A DNA stretch of 64,000 nt from an uncultured Campylobacter sp. (GTDB taxonomy: Bacteria; Campylobacterota; Campylobacteria; Campylobacterales; Campylobacteraceae): contig NZ_CAJPRT010000001.1 of the NCBI RefSeq assembly GCF_905373215.1, positions 186,001 to 250,000 on the forward strand. The letters run 5' to 3'. Under the pieces are notes generated by a model. That model was not told the origin of the DNA. It did no database searches and saw nothing but the letters and a program-made list of their open reading frames with translations. Each line of letters starts with the position of its first letter. Position 1 is the first letter of the stretch. Both the position numbers and the translations under genes were made by a program. Of the stretch, positions 8,704 through 17,354 are shown piece by piece.

Positions 8704-9786
8704 TTGGATATTGACAGAGCGATAGAGGAGCTGGCAAAAAAGCAGCAGCAGTGCAAGATAAAATTTCTAAAACCGCTGATTTTATTGCTATGCATCGCGG
8801 TTTTTTCCGTCGGTTGGTTTATCCACGGCTTGATCCAAAATGAATACTCCTCCGCCGTGCTGATGTCCGCGATGATCCCGATAATTGCGGTAAGCTGCGT
8901 ATGGGGGATTTTTGATGATTCCATCGCCAAGTGGGAGTACAGCGCCTTTTACAAAGACGCCTTCATCCGCGCCATCATTTCAGATATCGACCCCGCCTTT
9001 AGATACGAGCCGCAAAGCGGCATAGACGAAGAAGAGATCCGCAAAACGGGCATCTATTCGAACAATGAATTCGTAGCCGAGGATCAGATAGACGGCGTGT
9101 ATAAAGGGGTAAAATTTAGCCTAAGCGAGGCGATAAAAATCTATGAAACGCGCGAGTCTATGGAGCTTGTAAAGCTATCTCAAAGGGCCAAAAGCGATCT
9201 TTCCGCAGCTTTTTTGCTGTCGGCGATCGCGCTTTGGAACGTTTGGAGGCTCGGCGAATACGTGCAGGCCTTTAGCGGCTCGGTTTTGGTGTGCGAGTTT
9301 CATAAGAAATTTAAGGGGCAGACCATCATCGCGGATCGCTCGCCAGGCACTAAATTTTTAGGCGATCAGGAGCTGATGGACGATGTGGTTTTCGGCGAGG
9401 AATTTCGCGTGTTTGCAAGCGATAAGATCGAGGCGCGGTATCTTTTGACGCCTAGCTTTATGGAGCGTCTCGGGGCTTTGAAGCTTAAGCTTGCGCCCAA
9501 GATCGCTCTTAGCGCGGCGTTTATGGACGACAAATTTTATCTATTTTTAAACGGCGCGAAAAACCGCTTCGAAGCCGCGCTGTTTTCGCCGCGCACTACG
9601 TCAAAAGACGCCGAGCGGATAAAGGCCGAAGTTTTGCAGCTTCTTGGTATCATTGACGAGCTGCGTTTGAATGAGGAGCTTTTTGGCGGCGCAAGCGAGA
9701 GCGGCGAGTCCGCAAATAGCCCGCCACTCAGCTGCAAAGAGCTGCAGAGATTGCGCGATAAAGGCTTGAGCTCGCGCGATCGCTGA
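8704..9786 (+). CDS. DUF3137 family membrane protein
   Basis: A 360-residue protein of the DUF3137 family, function unknown. It begins at a TTG codon with TTTGGAGT about six bases before it; no better ATG is nearby. Two membrane helices lie at about 24-42 and 51-68, followed by a large soluble domain with the family's typical order: FRYEP-x-GI (about 98), an ED-Q/I-G segment (about 120), the long FSGSVLVCEF strand, and the EEFRVFASD...EARYLLTPSFMERL segment (about 238-265). The C-terminus is Ser/Gly/Glu-rich and probably disordered. There is no close operon partner; it converges on the DUF475 gene. The family is often called galanin-like in annotations, but that name has no functional basis here. 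Confidence 0.8.
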   Translation: MDIDRAIEELAKKQQQCKIKFLKPLILLLCIAVFSVGWFIHGLIQNEYSSAVLMSAMIPIIAVSCVWGIFDDSIAKWEYSAFYKDAFIRAIISDIDPAFRYEPQSGIDEEEIRKTGIYSNNEFVAEDQIDGVYKGVKFSLSEAIKIYETRESMELVKLSQRAKSDLSAAFLLSAIALWNVWRLGEYVQAFSGSVLVCEFHKKFKGQTIIADRSPGTKFLGDQELMDDVVFGEEFRVFASDKIEARYLLTPSFMERLGALKLKLAPKIALSAAFMDDKFYLFLNGAKNRFEAALFSPRTTSKDAERIKAEVLQLLGIIDELRLNEELFGGASESGESANSPPLSCKELQRLRDKGLSSRDR

Positions 9787-9880
9787 TTTGAATTTTAAAA
9801 CGCCATCTCGCGGTTTAAAATTCAACGCTTTTCGTAAAATTCCAATCTCATCGCCCGCGTCTTTAAATTTAGCGCTTTTT

Positions 9881-9914
9881 GGAATTTGGCGTCTCTTGGA
9901 ATTTGGCGTCTCTT
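9881..9914. repeat. Two tandem copies of a 17-base unit
   Basis: GGAATTTGGCGTCTCTT occurs at 9881-9897 and again at 9898-9914, followed by a partial third unit (GAAATTT). It lies in the 230-base gap between convergent genes and may vary in copy number between strains. Confidence 0.85.
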
Positions 9915-10014
9915 GAAATTTAATGCGGCGCAAGCGAGCAAATTTTACGGCTTGCGGCAGTAGCTTGAAATTTTAAAATTTGATCTCGCGCACGGCAAGA
10001 TATGCGATGAAATT

Positions 10015-11025
10015 TTACTCGTTATTTCCCGCGATCGTTTCGATGAGTTTGCGTTTATTTCGGCGGTTGTAAAGCACCGACGAAAGGAGCGATAGCGCGA
10101 TGAATAAGATCCCCACGGTGCCGGTTATGATCTCGCTTACTTCAAATTTCAGCTTAGCAAACATTATAAACGCCAAACACGCGATAGCGTAGTGCGCGCC
10201 GTGCTCCAGATACGCGAAGTGCGACAGCGTGCCGCGGGCGATGAGATACAGCGTGATGGAGCGCACGAACATCGCGCCCGCGCCGAGGCCTAGCATGATG
10301 ATGAAGATATTATCGCTTAGCGCAAACGCGCCGATCACGCCGTCGAAGCTAAAACTCGCGTCCAGGGTTTCTAAGTATAAAAAGCCCGCAAGGCCGTTTT
10401 TTACGCCGTCCGTGCCGAAAAGGCGGTCAAAGCAGGAGATGAGCAGATAGAGTAAGATCGCGCCGAAATACGCCGCGCCGAGCGTAGCCGAGCCCGTTTT
10501 AGCGAGCAGCACGAGCCCGGCGGCTAGAGCGATCAACGTGGGGGCGTTTGGAATGCGCTTTAAAAATCGCACGAGCCCGTTATTTTCGATTATGCCTAGC
10601 CAGTGTAGCTCGCGCTGCGCATCGAAGAAAAAATCGCAAAAGACCATCAGTAAAAAAGCACCGCCGAAAACGTAAATTTGCGCTTCGTTCTCGCTTAAAA
10701 TTTCATGGTAGCGGTGCGGCTGCTTAAGCGCTAGCACGAGGGTTTCCCAAAGACCCAGATGCGCGCTTGCGGCGACGATTAGCACGGGGAATAAAAACCT
10801 CATCCCAAAAACCGCGATCGGAATGCCCCAGAGGATAAATCTGCTCTGCCACACCGGCGCCATATCTTTTAGCACCTTGGCATTGACTACGGCGTTGTCG
10901 AAGCTGAGGCTGATTTCGAGCACGCACAAAAGCGCGCAGATATAAGCGGCACCCGCGCCGCCGATATAAAACGCGATAGCAAGCGCAATTAGGCTTACCA
11001 CAAAAGAGGAATAAAAATATTTCAT
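10015..11025 (-). CDS. DUF475/TerC-like integral membrane protein
   Basis: A 336-residue polytopic membrane protein of the DUF475 family, related to TerC and YkoY-type proteins implicated in metal ion export or tellurite resistance. The sequence shows about eight to nine hydrophobic helices and two acidic membrane motifs typical of the superfamily, LEISLSFDNAVVNAK near residue 36-50 and LDASFSFDGVIGAF in the second half, each with an acidic pair inside a helix. The start at 11025 has AGGACAG before it; an upstream alternative would add 12 basic residues. It is divergent from the antiporter gene at 11113, with a short shared promoter region. The transported ion is not known; manganese or calcium export is a family-level guess. 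Confidence 0.82.
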   Translation of the reverse strand: MKYFYSSFVVSLIALAIAFYIGGAGAAYICALLCVLEISLSFDNAVVNAKVLKDMAPVWQSRFILWGIPIAVFGMRFLFPVLIVAASAHLGLWETLVLALKQPHRYHEILSENEAQIYVFGGAFLLMVFCDFFFDAQRELHWLGIIENNGLVRFLKRIPNAPTLIALAAGLVLLAKTGSATLGAAYFGAILLYLLISCFDRLFGTDGVKNGLAGFLYLETLDASFSFDGVIGAFALSDNIFIIMLGLGAGAMFVRSITLYLIARGTLSHFAYLEHGAHYAIACLAFIMFAKLKFEVSEIITGTVGILFIALSLLSSVLYNRRNKRKLIETIAGNNE

Positions 11026-11080
11026 CGCTGTCCTAGCCGATTTTTTGCGCGATTTTAGCAAAATTTAGCCCTAAATTCTA

Positions 11081-11086
11081 TATAAT
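11081..11086 (+). promoter_or_regulatory. Probable -10 element of the antiporter gene
   Basis: TATAAT lies 27 bases before the ATG at 11113 and is preceded by an AT-rich tract, as in sigma-70 promoters of Campylobacter, which often lack a clear -35 box. Confidence 0.6.
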
Positions 11087-11112
11087 TGCAAAAATTCCAA
11101 AAAAGGCAAAAG

Positions 11113-12432
11113 ATGCTTACCAATCCCGTATTTATCAGTATCTGTGTGATGTGCGCGCTGTGCTTGTTTAGGTGCAACGTAATGCTCGCGATCCTAATCG
11201 GCACGATATGCGCCGTGCTCTCAAGCAATATCCCGCTGGGAGATGCCATAAATTTATTCATAAACGGCAACCCCGAAAACGCAGGCAGCCTCGGCATGGG
11301 CGGAAATTTAGAAACTGCGCTTTCGTATCTACTGCTAGGCGTCATCGCAAGCGCGATCTCAAAGACCAACTTAACGGCGATCTTGGTGCGCGCAGTGGCA
11401 AATTTAATCAGCGATAAAAAATACGTTTTTATCTTTTCGATCGCCTTTTTTGCATGCTTCTCACAAAATTTAATCCCCGTGCATATCGCCTTTATCCCGA
11501 TTTTGATCCCGCCGTTAGTTAAGATCATGAACTCGCTAAAGATCGACCGCCGCGCCGTTGCGTGTGCGCTGACGTTCGGCTTGCAGACGCCGTATATGGC
11601 GCTGCCGCTGGGATTTGGACTTATCTTTATGGGATTAATCGAAAAAAATATGAACGCAAACGGCATCGCAGTAAGCCTAAGCGACATATCTGGCGTGATG
11701 TGGCTAAGCGCCGTACCGATGCTTGTGGGTCTCATCCTAGCCGTGATCTACTACCGCAAGCCGAGGGAGTATGCCGAAACCAAACAGAGCCTGGATGCGC
11801 ATTTTAGCGAGCTTAAGATGGGTATGCGCGAATGGGGCGCACTAGCGGGCATCGCGGTGTGCTTCGCAGTACAAATTTGGATCAAATCCCTTCCGTTTGC
11901 CGCGCTTAGCGGAATTTTAGTAATGCTTGCGAGCAAAGGCATTGAGTGGAAGAAGCTCGATAGCGTATTTGACGAGGGCGTGCATATGATGGGCTATATC
12001 GCGTTTTTGATGCTGATCGCCGCAGGATACGGCACGATCTTAAAAGAAACCGGCGGCGTGAACGAGCTGGTGCACGTAGCGAGCACTTTAAGCGGCGGCA
12101 AGCTCGGCGGCGCGCTGCTGATGATCGGCATCGGGCTACTCGTGACGATGGGTATCGGCTCGAGCTTCGGCACGATCCCTATCATCGCTACGATATACTG
12201 CCCGCTAGCCGCGCAGCTGGGCTTTAGTACGGCGGCGACGATCTTTATCATCGGCGTGGCTGCGGGTATCGGCGATGCGGGCTCGCCTGCGAGCGATAGC
12301 ACGCTCGGGCCTACCGTGGGGCTGAATATCGACGGCGGGCATAGCCATATGTGGGATACTTGCGTGCCGACCTTTATTTTCTTTAATATCCCGCTAATCA
12401 TATTTGGCATAATCTTTTCGATGATGTTATAG
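11113..12432 (+). CDS. Na+/H+ antiporter family protein
   Basis: A 439-residue inner-membrane transporter of the Na+/H+ antiporter (NhaC-like) family, expected to exchange sodium or another small cation or solute for protons. It contains about eleven to twelve hydrophobic segments. Conserved polar stretches within helices include QTPYMALPLGFG, LLVTMGIGSSFGTIPIIATIYCPL and the GDAGSPASDSTLGPTVGLNIDGGH segment near the C-terminus, the last typical of this group. The ATG at 11113 follows AAAAGG with good spacing; an ORF start nine codons earlier lacks support. It is monocistronic, divergent from the DUF475 gene and followed by an unusual repeat-containing hairpin. Whether it moves sodium or an organic acid cannot be told from sequence alone. 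Confidence 0.82.
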   Translation: MLTNPVFISICVMCALCLFRCNVMLAILIGTICAVLSSNIPLGDAINLFINGNPENAGSLGMGGNLETALSYLLLGVIASAISKTNLTAILVRAVANLISDKKYVFIFSIAFFACFSQNLIPVHIAFIPILIPPLVKIMNSLKIDRRAVACALTFGLQTPYMALPLGFGLIFMGLIEKNMNANGIAVSLSDISGVMWLSAVPMLVGLILAVIYYRKPREYAETKQSLDAHFSELKMGMREWGALAGIAVCFAVQIWIKSLPFAALSGILVMLASKGIEWKKLDSVFDEGVHMMGYIAFLMLIAAGYGTILKETGGVNELVHVASTLSGGKLGGALLMIGIGLLVTMGIGSSFGTIPIIATIYCPLAAQLGFSTAATIFIIGVAAGIGDAGSPASDSTLGPTVGLNIDGGHSHMWDTCVPTFIFFNIPLIIFGIIFSMML

Positions 12433-12753
12433 ATTGCGGAATTTGCGCGGGTTTTCGCGGGCGAAATTTTAGAATTTTAGAATTTTAGAATTTTAGAATT
12501 TTAGAATTTTAGAATTTTAGAATTTCGCCCGCGCGGCTTTGCTCGTAAATTTTGTAAATTTACGAATGTGGCCATTTTTAAATTTAGCTGCGCGGCTTTA
12601 CTTCTAAATTTACCCGCGCGATTTTGCCAAAATTTATTTGCGTCGCTCGCGCGATCTACTTAAATTTAACCGCTCGCGGCGCGTTGATGAAAATCATTGC
12701 TAAAATTTGAAATTTCGCATAAAATGGGCGAAATTTCATAGCAAGGAGCGGTG
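12433..12753. other. Intergenic region holding an octamer repeat inside a hairpin
   Basis: About 320 AT-rich bases between the antiporter and a small membrane protein. The first hundred bases contain the interrupted inverted repeat and octamer array listed separately; the rest shows only AT-rich words and no gene. Confidence 0.6.
12456..12533. repeat. Seven AATTTTAG octamers inside a 13-bp inverted repeat
   Basis: Seven perfect copies of AATTTTAG fill 12465-12520. Flanking them are the arms CGCGGGCGAAATT (12456-12468) and AATTTCGCCCGCG (12521-12533), which are exactly complementary. The structure sits 24 bases after the antiporter stop codon, where a terminator hairpin would be expected; it looks like a terminator whose loop grew by octamer duplication. 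Copy number is likely to vary by slipped-strand replication. Confidence 0.85.
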
Positions 12754-13197
12754 GTGGAGCAAATTTATCCTTACGTGCAGATCGTCCATCTCATCTGCGC
12801 CATTATCTTTTTGGGCTACATATTTTTCGACGTCGTGATTTTTTCGCGGCTTAAAAGCGCGCTAGGCGCGGATTTTGAGCGCGTTAAAAAAGCGATCGGC
12901 TCGCGCGCGATTAAGATCATGCCGGTTTGCCTTTTTACGCTGATAATCACCGGCGGAATGATGATGAGCCGTTGGGTCGGAAGCGCTAATGGCGGGTATT
13001 TCGGCACGCCGCTTCAAAAAATCTTTATGCTAAAAGTCACGCTCGCGCTCATCATCGCCGTGTGCGTAGCAATAAATTTAAGCTGCCGCGCGATGGGAAG
13101 GCCCGCGCCTGAGTTTTTACGAGCAAATATCCATAAAATCGCTTTTGTATTCGGATTCATCATCGTGCTTTGCGCCAAGCTGATGTTTGTAGTATGA
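12754..13197 (+). CDS. Small CopD-like integral membrane protein
   Basis: A 147-residue protein with four membrane helices (about 8-27, 50-70, 90-110, 125-146). Two GTG codons are adjacent (12751 and 12754); AAGGAG ends five bases before the second, which is the better start. The first helix carries a histidine in the IVHLICAIIFLGYIFFD segment and the second half has KIFMLKVTLALIIA and a late HKIAFVFGFI histidine, a layout like CopD/DUF2269 and HemJ-related four-helix proteins that bind heme or copper. A heme or metal role is inference. It is monocistronic and flanked by long AT-rich gaps. Confidence 0.65.
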   Translation: MEQIYPYVQIVHLICAIIFLGYIFFDVVIFSRLKSALGADFERVKKAIGSRAIKIMPVCLFTLIITGGMMMSRWVGSANGGYFGTPLQKIFMLKVTLALIIAVCVAINLSCRAMGRPAPEFLRANIHKIAFVFGFIIVLCAKLMFVV

Positions 13198-13810
13198 TTT
13201 ATGGCGCAAAATTTAGCGCTGGCAGCGTGACTTTTATTGCGAAATTCTGCAGCGTGGCAAAGATTTAATTTTGCTTGCTTTTAAAATACGACGTTTGCTA
13301 AAAATTTTAAAATTCCATTTTGCTGGGCGGGAGTAGGAATTTAAGAATTTTAAATTCCTACGCGTCTGCACCAAAGTACGAAATTTTAAAATTTCACTCC
13401 TTTCTTGTGCTGTTTTGCCAAATGCAACCTGCAAGATTTGATCTCATAAAATTTTAAAATTTCATCGTAAGCTTTAAAACGCTCATAAAATTTTTAACCC
13501 AATCCTACGCTGAAAATTTTGTAAAATTCCGTGGCTTTAAAATTTTGCAAAATTTTAAAAATTTTAAATTCTATCGCTAGGATGCGGATGAAAACTCTAA
13601 AAAAATTCGCGCAAAATCGAAGCAAACAATGAAAAAGCGAATTTATTTGGCGACTTTACTTACTATTTAATAATCATTAAAGATATAAAAAGCTAAAATT
13701 GCTTTTCGCCTGCGGGCGAATTTAATGTCTGCTTGCCATTCGGGCGGGATTTTGAGGTTTCCCGTAGCCGTGGCAATGGTTTTGAAATTATTTATGAGAA
13801 AGGAAAAAGG
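13198..13810. other. Intergenic region with one clear hairpin
   Basis: About 610 AT-rich bases. A perfect 11-bp stem is formed by GTAGGAATTTA (13333-13343) and TAAATTCCTAC (13351-13361) with a 7-base loop; it has no T tract. The last 150 bases, which are AT-rich with the run TAATAATCATTAAAGATATA, probably hold the promoter of the binding-protein array that follows. No gene recognised. Confidence 0.5.
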
Positions 13811-14620
13811 ATGAAGAAATTTCTCTTAAGTCTGCTTGTCGCAGCTTTAGCTAGTAGTGCGCTTTGCGCCAGATCACTCTCCGAGATCAAAAGTAGCGGA
13901 GTGCTTAGAATAGGCGTTTATGACGCGCAGCCGCCGTTTAGCAAGATAGAAGACGGCGTGCATCAGGGCTTTGAGGTCGATATGGCAAATGCCATCGCTA
14001 AAGATATGCTTCCATCAGGCGGGAAGGTGGAGTTTACCTCCGTGCTTGCAAATCAGCGTATAAAATTCCTACAAGAAGATAAGGTCGACGCGGTTATCGC
14101 AACTCTTACTGTAACTCCGGAGCGCGAGAAGCAGATCGATTTTACGACCCCGTATTTTAGCGTCAATATAGGCATTTTGACCCGCGTCGAAGATAAGATT
14201 AAATCCTTAAATGAATTGCAAGATAAAACTATTTTAGTTCTTAGCGGCGGTACCGCAGAAACATACTTTGAAAAGCAAGGCTATAATATCGCCAGATGCG
14301 ATAACGCAAACGCTTGCTACAAGGCGCTAAAAGCCGGACAGGGCGACGGGTATGCCGATGATAACTTAGTCGTGCTGGCTTATCCGGTATTAGATAAAAA
14401 GGTTGAAGTAAATATCAAAAATTTAGGCACTTCGGATTTCTTAGCCATCGGCGTGAAAAAGGGCAATTCGGAGCTTTTGGATTTTCTAAACGGCGAGCTA
14501 ATCAAACTAAGCAAAGAGGGCTTTTTCAAAAATTCGTTCGATAATTTTATCGAGCCTTACTACAAAGGAACTGCAGAGAAAAAGTATTTCTTGCTGGACG
14601 ATCTTTATAGCTTGCTATAA
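13811..14620 (+). CDS. Periplasmic amino-acid-type solute-binding protein, paralogue 1
   Basis: A 269-residue extracellular solute-binding protein of family 3 (HisJ/GlnH/PEB1-like), expected to bind a polar amino acid in the periplasm. The start at 13811 opens a signal peptide (MKKFLLSLLVAALASSALCA) and follows GAAAGGA. The mature part has the family's landmarks: VLRIGVYDAQPPFSK near the start of domain 1, FEVDMANAIAKDM, the helix REKQIDFTTPYFSVNIGILTR, and GYADDN near 183. A cysteine pair spaced C-x5-C (CDNANAC, about residue 162) and the C-terminal KKYFLLDDLYSLL are shared by all six paralogues in this window. It heads a tandem array of four with no permease or ATPase beside it. The ligand is unknown. 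Confidence 0.87.
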   Translation: MKKFLLSLLVAALASSALCARSLSEIKSSGVLRIGVYDAQPPFSKIEDGVHQGFEVDMANAIAKDMLPSGGKVEFTSVLANQRIKFLQEDKVDAVIATLTVTPEREKQIDFTTPYFSVNIGILTRVEDKIKSLNELQDKTILVLSGGTAETYFEKQGYNIARCDNANACYKALKAGQGDGYADDNLVVLAYPVLDKKVEVNIKNLGTSDFLAIGVKKGNSELLDFLNGELIKLSKEGFFKNSFDNFIEPYYKGTAEKKYFLLDDLYSLL

Positions 14621-14642
14621 TTTTTAAAAAGAGGGGGACGCT

Positions 14643-15446
14643 ATGAAAAAGATAATCTTGGCGTTAATGCTGGCTGCGTGTTCGCTTCTTAGCAACACTT
14701 TGACTCAAATCAAAGAAAAAGGGGTTATTCGAATCGGTATAGATGGCTCATCTCCGCCGTTTAGTGTCGCTAAAGCCGGCGAATATAGCGGGTTTGAGAT
14801 ACTCTTAATCGAAGGGCTTGTTAAAGAAATTTTCGGCGATAAAGGCGGCAAGATAGAATATGTCGTAACGGTAGGCGATGACCGCATAAAAGCGGTGCAG
14901 GACAACAGAGTCGATTTAGATATCGCGCTTATCTCGGTTACGAAAGAGCGTGAGAAGTTGGTAGATTTCTCCGATCCATACTTTAGCGTAAATATCGGCG
15001 TGCTAACTCGTAGCGACGATAATATCAGAAAGGTCTCCGATCTAAACGGAAAGACTATACTGGCGCAGCCCGGCACTACTGTGTTTGATTACTTTACGAA
15101 ACAGGGCTATAACGTAGTACCGTGCGCGAGCGCGAATGAATGCTTTAATGACCTAAAATCGGGTAAGGGCGACGGATACGGCGATGATAATCTACTTGTA
15201 TTTGCTTATGCCGTAGTTGATTACAAGGTTGAGGTAAATATCAAGAATTTAGGCTCGACGGACTTTCTAGCCATCGCGGTGCAAAAGGGCAATACTGAGC
15301 TGCTTAACGCGGTAAATGCGGGACTAATTGAGCTAAGTAAAAAGGGGTTTTTTACCAAAATTTTTGATGAGAGTATTGAGCCTTTTTATAAAGGCACCAT
15401 TGATAAAAAGTATTTCTTGCTGGACGATCTTTACAGCTTGTTTTGA
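14643..15446 (+). CDS. Periplasmic amino-acid-type solute-binding protein, paralogue 2
   Basis: A 267-residue family 3 binding protein very similar to paralogue 3 and clearly related to paralogue 1. The signal peptide is short and contains LMLAAC at 8-13, which could serve as a lipobox; cleavage after SLLSN is the alternative, so lipid anchoring is uncertain. Landmarks are IRIGIDGSSPPFSV, the REKLVDFSDPYFSVNIGVLTR helix, the CASANEC cysteine pair, GYGDDN (Ala of the usual GYADDN replaced by Gly) and the shared C-terminus KKYFLLDDLYSLF. AGAGGGGG precedes the ATG by about seven bases. It lies 22 bases after paralogue 1 and is probably co-transcribed with it. Ligand and partner permease are not visible. 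Confidence 0.87.
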   Translation: MKKIILALMLAACSLLSNTLTQIKEKGVIRIGIDGSSPPFSVAKAGEYSGFEILLIEGLVKEIFGDKGGKIEYVVTVGDDRIKAVQDNRVDLDIALISVTKEREKLVDFSDPYFSVNIGVLTRSDDNIRKVSDLNGKTILAQPGTTVFDYFTKQGYNVVPCASANECFNDLKSGKGDGYGDDNLLVFAYAVVDYKVEVNIKNLGSTDFLAIAVQKGNTELLNAVNAGLIELSKKGFFTKIFDESIEPFYKGTIDKKYFLLDDLYSLF

Positions 15447-15511
15447 TTTAAAACGGCGATGGATGGAATTCTATTCGCTGGCAAAATTTTAGTAAAATTT
15501 AAAGGAATTTT

Positions 15512-16315
15512 ATGAAAAAGATTATATTTGCGTTGTTAATCGCTTCGTGTTCGTTATTTGCTAACTCTTTAGCGCAGATCAAAGAAAAAGGGCTCATTCG
15601 TATCGGAATAGACGGCTCACTGCCGCCGCTTAGCGTCTCCGAGGACGGCAAATACAGCGGTTTTGAAATTTCGCTTATCGAAGAGCTCGTGAAAGAAATT
15701 TTCGGCGATAAGGGCGGCAAAATCGAATATGTTGTAACTCTAGGCAATGATCGTATCACAGCCGTGCAAGATAACAAGGTCGATTTGGATATCGCAGCCA
15801 TCACGGTTACGAAAGAGCGCGAGAAGCTAGTGGATTTTTCAAACCCCTACTTTAGCGTAAATATCGGCGTGCTAACCCGCACCGATGATAATATAAAAAC
15901 CGTAGACGATTTACAAGATAAAGAAATTTTAGCAGAGCCCGGCACTACGGCTTTTGATTATTTTAATAAGGAAGGCTTCAAAGTTATCTCATGCGCTAGT
16001 TCGAGCGAATGCTTCCGCGCATTAAAATCCGGTCGCGGCAGCGGCTATGCGGACGATAATATGGTAGTTTTGGGCTATTCGGTCGTAGATCGCAAGGTAG
16101 AGGTAAATATAAAGAATTTAGGCACGACGGACTTTTTAGCTATCGCGGTACAAAAAGGCAACGATGACTTGCTAAACACCTTAAACGACGGGCTTGTCAA
16201 GCTCAGCAAAAATGGCTTTTTCAAGAAAATTTTTAACGATAGCATAGATCCTTTTTACAAGGGAAAGGCTGAGAAAAAATATTTCTTGTTAGATGATCTT
16301 TATAAAATGTTTTAA
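15512..16315 (+). CDS. Periplasmic amino-acid-type solute-binding protein, paralogue 3
   Basis: A 267-residue family 3 binding protein, the closest relative of paralogue 2, with which it shares long identical stretches such as KEIFGDKGGKIEYVVT and KEREKLVDFS. The signal peptide (MKKIIFALLIASCSLFANS) again holds a cysteine at 13 in a possible lipobox (LIASC). The cysteine pair CASSSEC, GYADDN and the C-terminal KKYFLLDDLYKMF are present. One substitution stands out in the ligand region: the usual PPFS is PPLS (SLPPLSVSE), which may change the pocket. AAAGGAATTTT precedes the ATG. It lies 65 bases after paralogue 2. Recent tandem duplication followed by divergence is the simplest origin. Confidence 0.87.
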   Translation: MKKIIFALLIASCSLFANSLAQIKEKGLIRIGIDGSLPPLSVSEDGKYSGFEISLIEELVKEIFGDKGGKIEYVVTLGNDRITAVQDNKVDLDIAAITVTKEREKLVDFSNPYFSVNIGVLTRTDDNIKTVDDLQDKEILAEPGTTAFDYFNKEGFKVISCASSSECFRALKSGRGSGYADDNMVVLGYSVVDRKVEVNIKNLGTTDFLAIAVQKGNDDLLNTLNDGLVKLSKNGFFKKIFNDSIDPFYKGKAEKKYFLLDDLYKMF

Positions 16316-16330
16316 TTTAAAGGACGAAAT

Positions 16331-17133
16331 ATGAAAAAAATTCTACTAAGTATTTTGCTGGGCGCTGGCGCGCTTTGCGCTAACTCCTTAGCAGATATCA
16401 AGCAAGCAGGCGAAATTCGCATAGGCTTGCAAGATTCCCAGCCTCCGTTTAGCTTCGATGATAACGGCACGCTGAAGGGCTTTGAGGTTGACTTGGCAAA
16501 CGAGCTAGTCAAAAATCTATTCGGCAATAAAAAGATCAAAATCGACTTTATCCCCGTAGCATCTAAAGATCGCGTCCCCTCACTGGAGCAAAACAAAGTC
16601 GATCTCATCGTCTCCAAGCTTACCGTCACAAAAGACCGCGTTCAGAAAGTCGATTTTTCTTACCCGTATTATTCAGTGCAAATCGGCGTGCTAAGCCGCA
16701 AGGACGATAATATTTCAAGAATCGATCAGATCGCGCATAAAAAATTCTAAGCGTTAAAGGCACAACTGCCGAGGAGCACTTCAAAAACGCGGGTTATGAG
16801 ATTGCGACATGTGCCGATGCGAATGAATGTGTCGCCAGACTAAAGGCTGGCGAGGGTATAGGCTTTGCCGACGATAATACCGTCGTGCTCGGATACGCTA
16901 GAAACGATGCCGCGTTGGATGCAAAAATCATCAACCTTGGCAAGGTAGATTATATCGCCGTCGCCCTATCTAAGGGCAACAGCGAGCTGCTTGATGCGGT
17001 CAATAGCAGCCTGGTAAAAATGTATAAAGCGAAATTTTTCCATAAGGCTTTTGACGAGGATATCAAGCCATACTACGGCGGTAAGATCGATAAAAAGCAC
17101 TTCACACTCGATGAGGTTTATAGCCTGTTTTAA
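16331..17133 (+). pseudogene. Periplasmic solute-binding protein, paralogue 4, frameshifted in an A tract
   Basis: The fourth tandem binding protein. Reading from the ATG at 16331 (AAAGGACG before it) gives signal peptide, IRIGLQDSQPPFSF and the DRVQKVDFSYPYYSVQIGVLSR helix, then a stop at 16748-16750 just after a run of six A (16739-16744). One more A would restore the frame: the downstream frame then continues through KGTTAEEHF, the CADANEC cysteine pair, GFADDN and HFTLDEVYSLF to the stop at 17133, giving exactly 267 residues like paralogues 2, 3 and 6. So this is a single-base deletion, a slipped-strand on/off switch, or a sequencing error. Both halves are otherwise well conserved, which argues for a recent event. 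Confidence 0.85.
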
Positions 17134-17185
17134 ATTTAGACGTATTTAAAATTTTAGGCGCCCTTTGACATCCAAACATACACGC

Positions 17186-17215
17186 AGCTGCGATATTTGA
17201 TCGCAGCTCGTTTTT
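17186..17215 (+). terminator. Rho-independent terminator after the binding-protein array
   Basis: AGCTGCGAT (17186-17194) and ATCGCAGCT (17200-17208) form a perfect 9-bp stem with loop ATTTG, followed after CG by five T. It ends the array of four binding proteins. Confidence 0.75.
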
Positions 17216-17354
17216 GCCGTCAAGGCTTCGGCGGCAATTTATAATTTAAATTCCGTATTTTTGCGGGTCTGGTTGCAATATAAAATTTTATGAGATTTTG
17301 ATATGCGGTTGCGAAAGGGCGCGGCTTATAAAAGATAGTCGGTCGTGCAAAATT

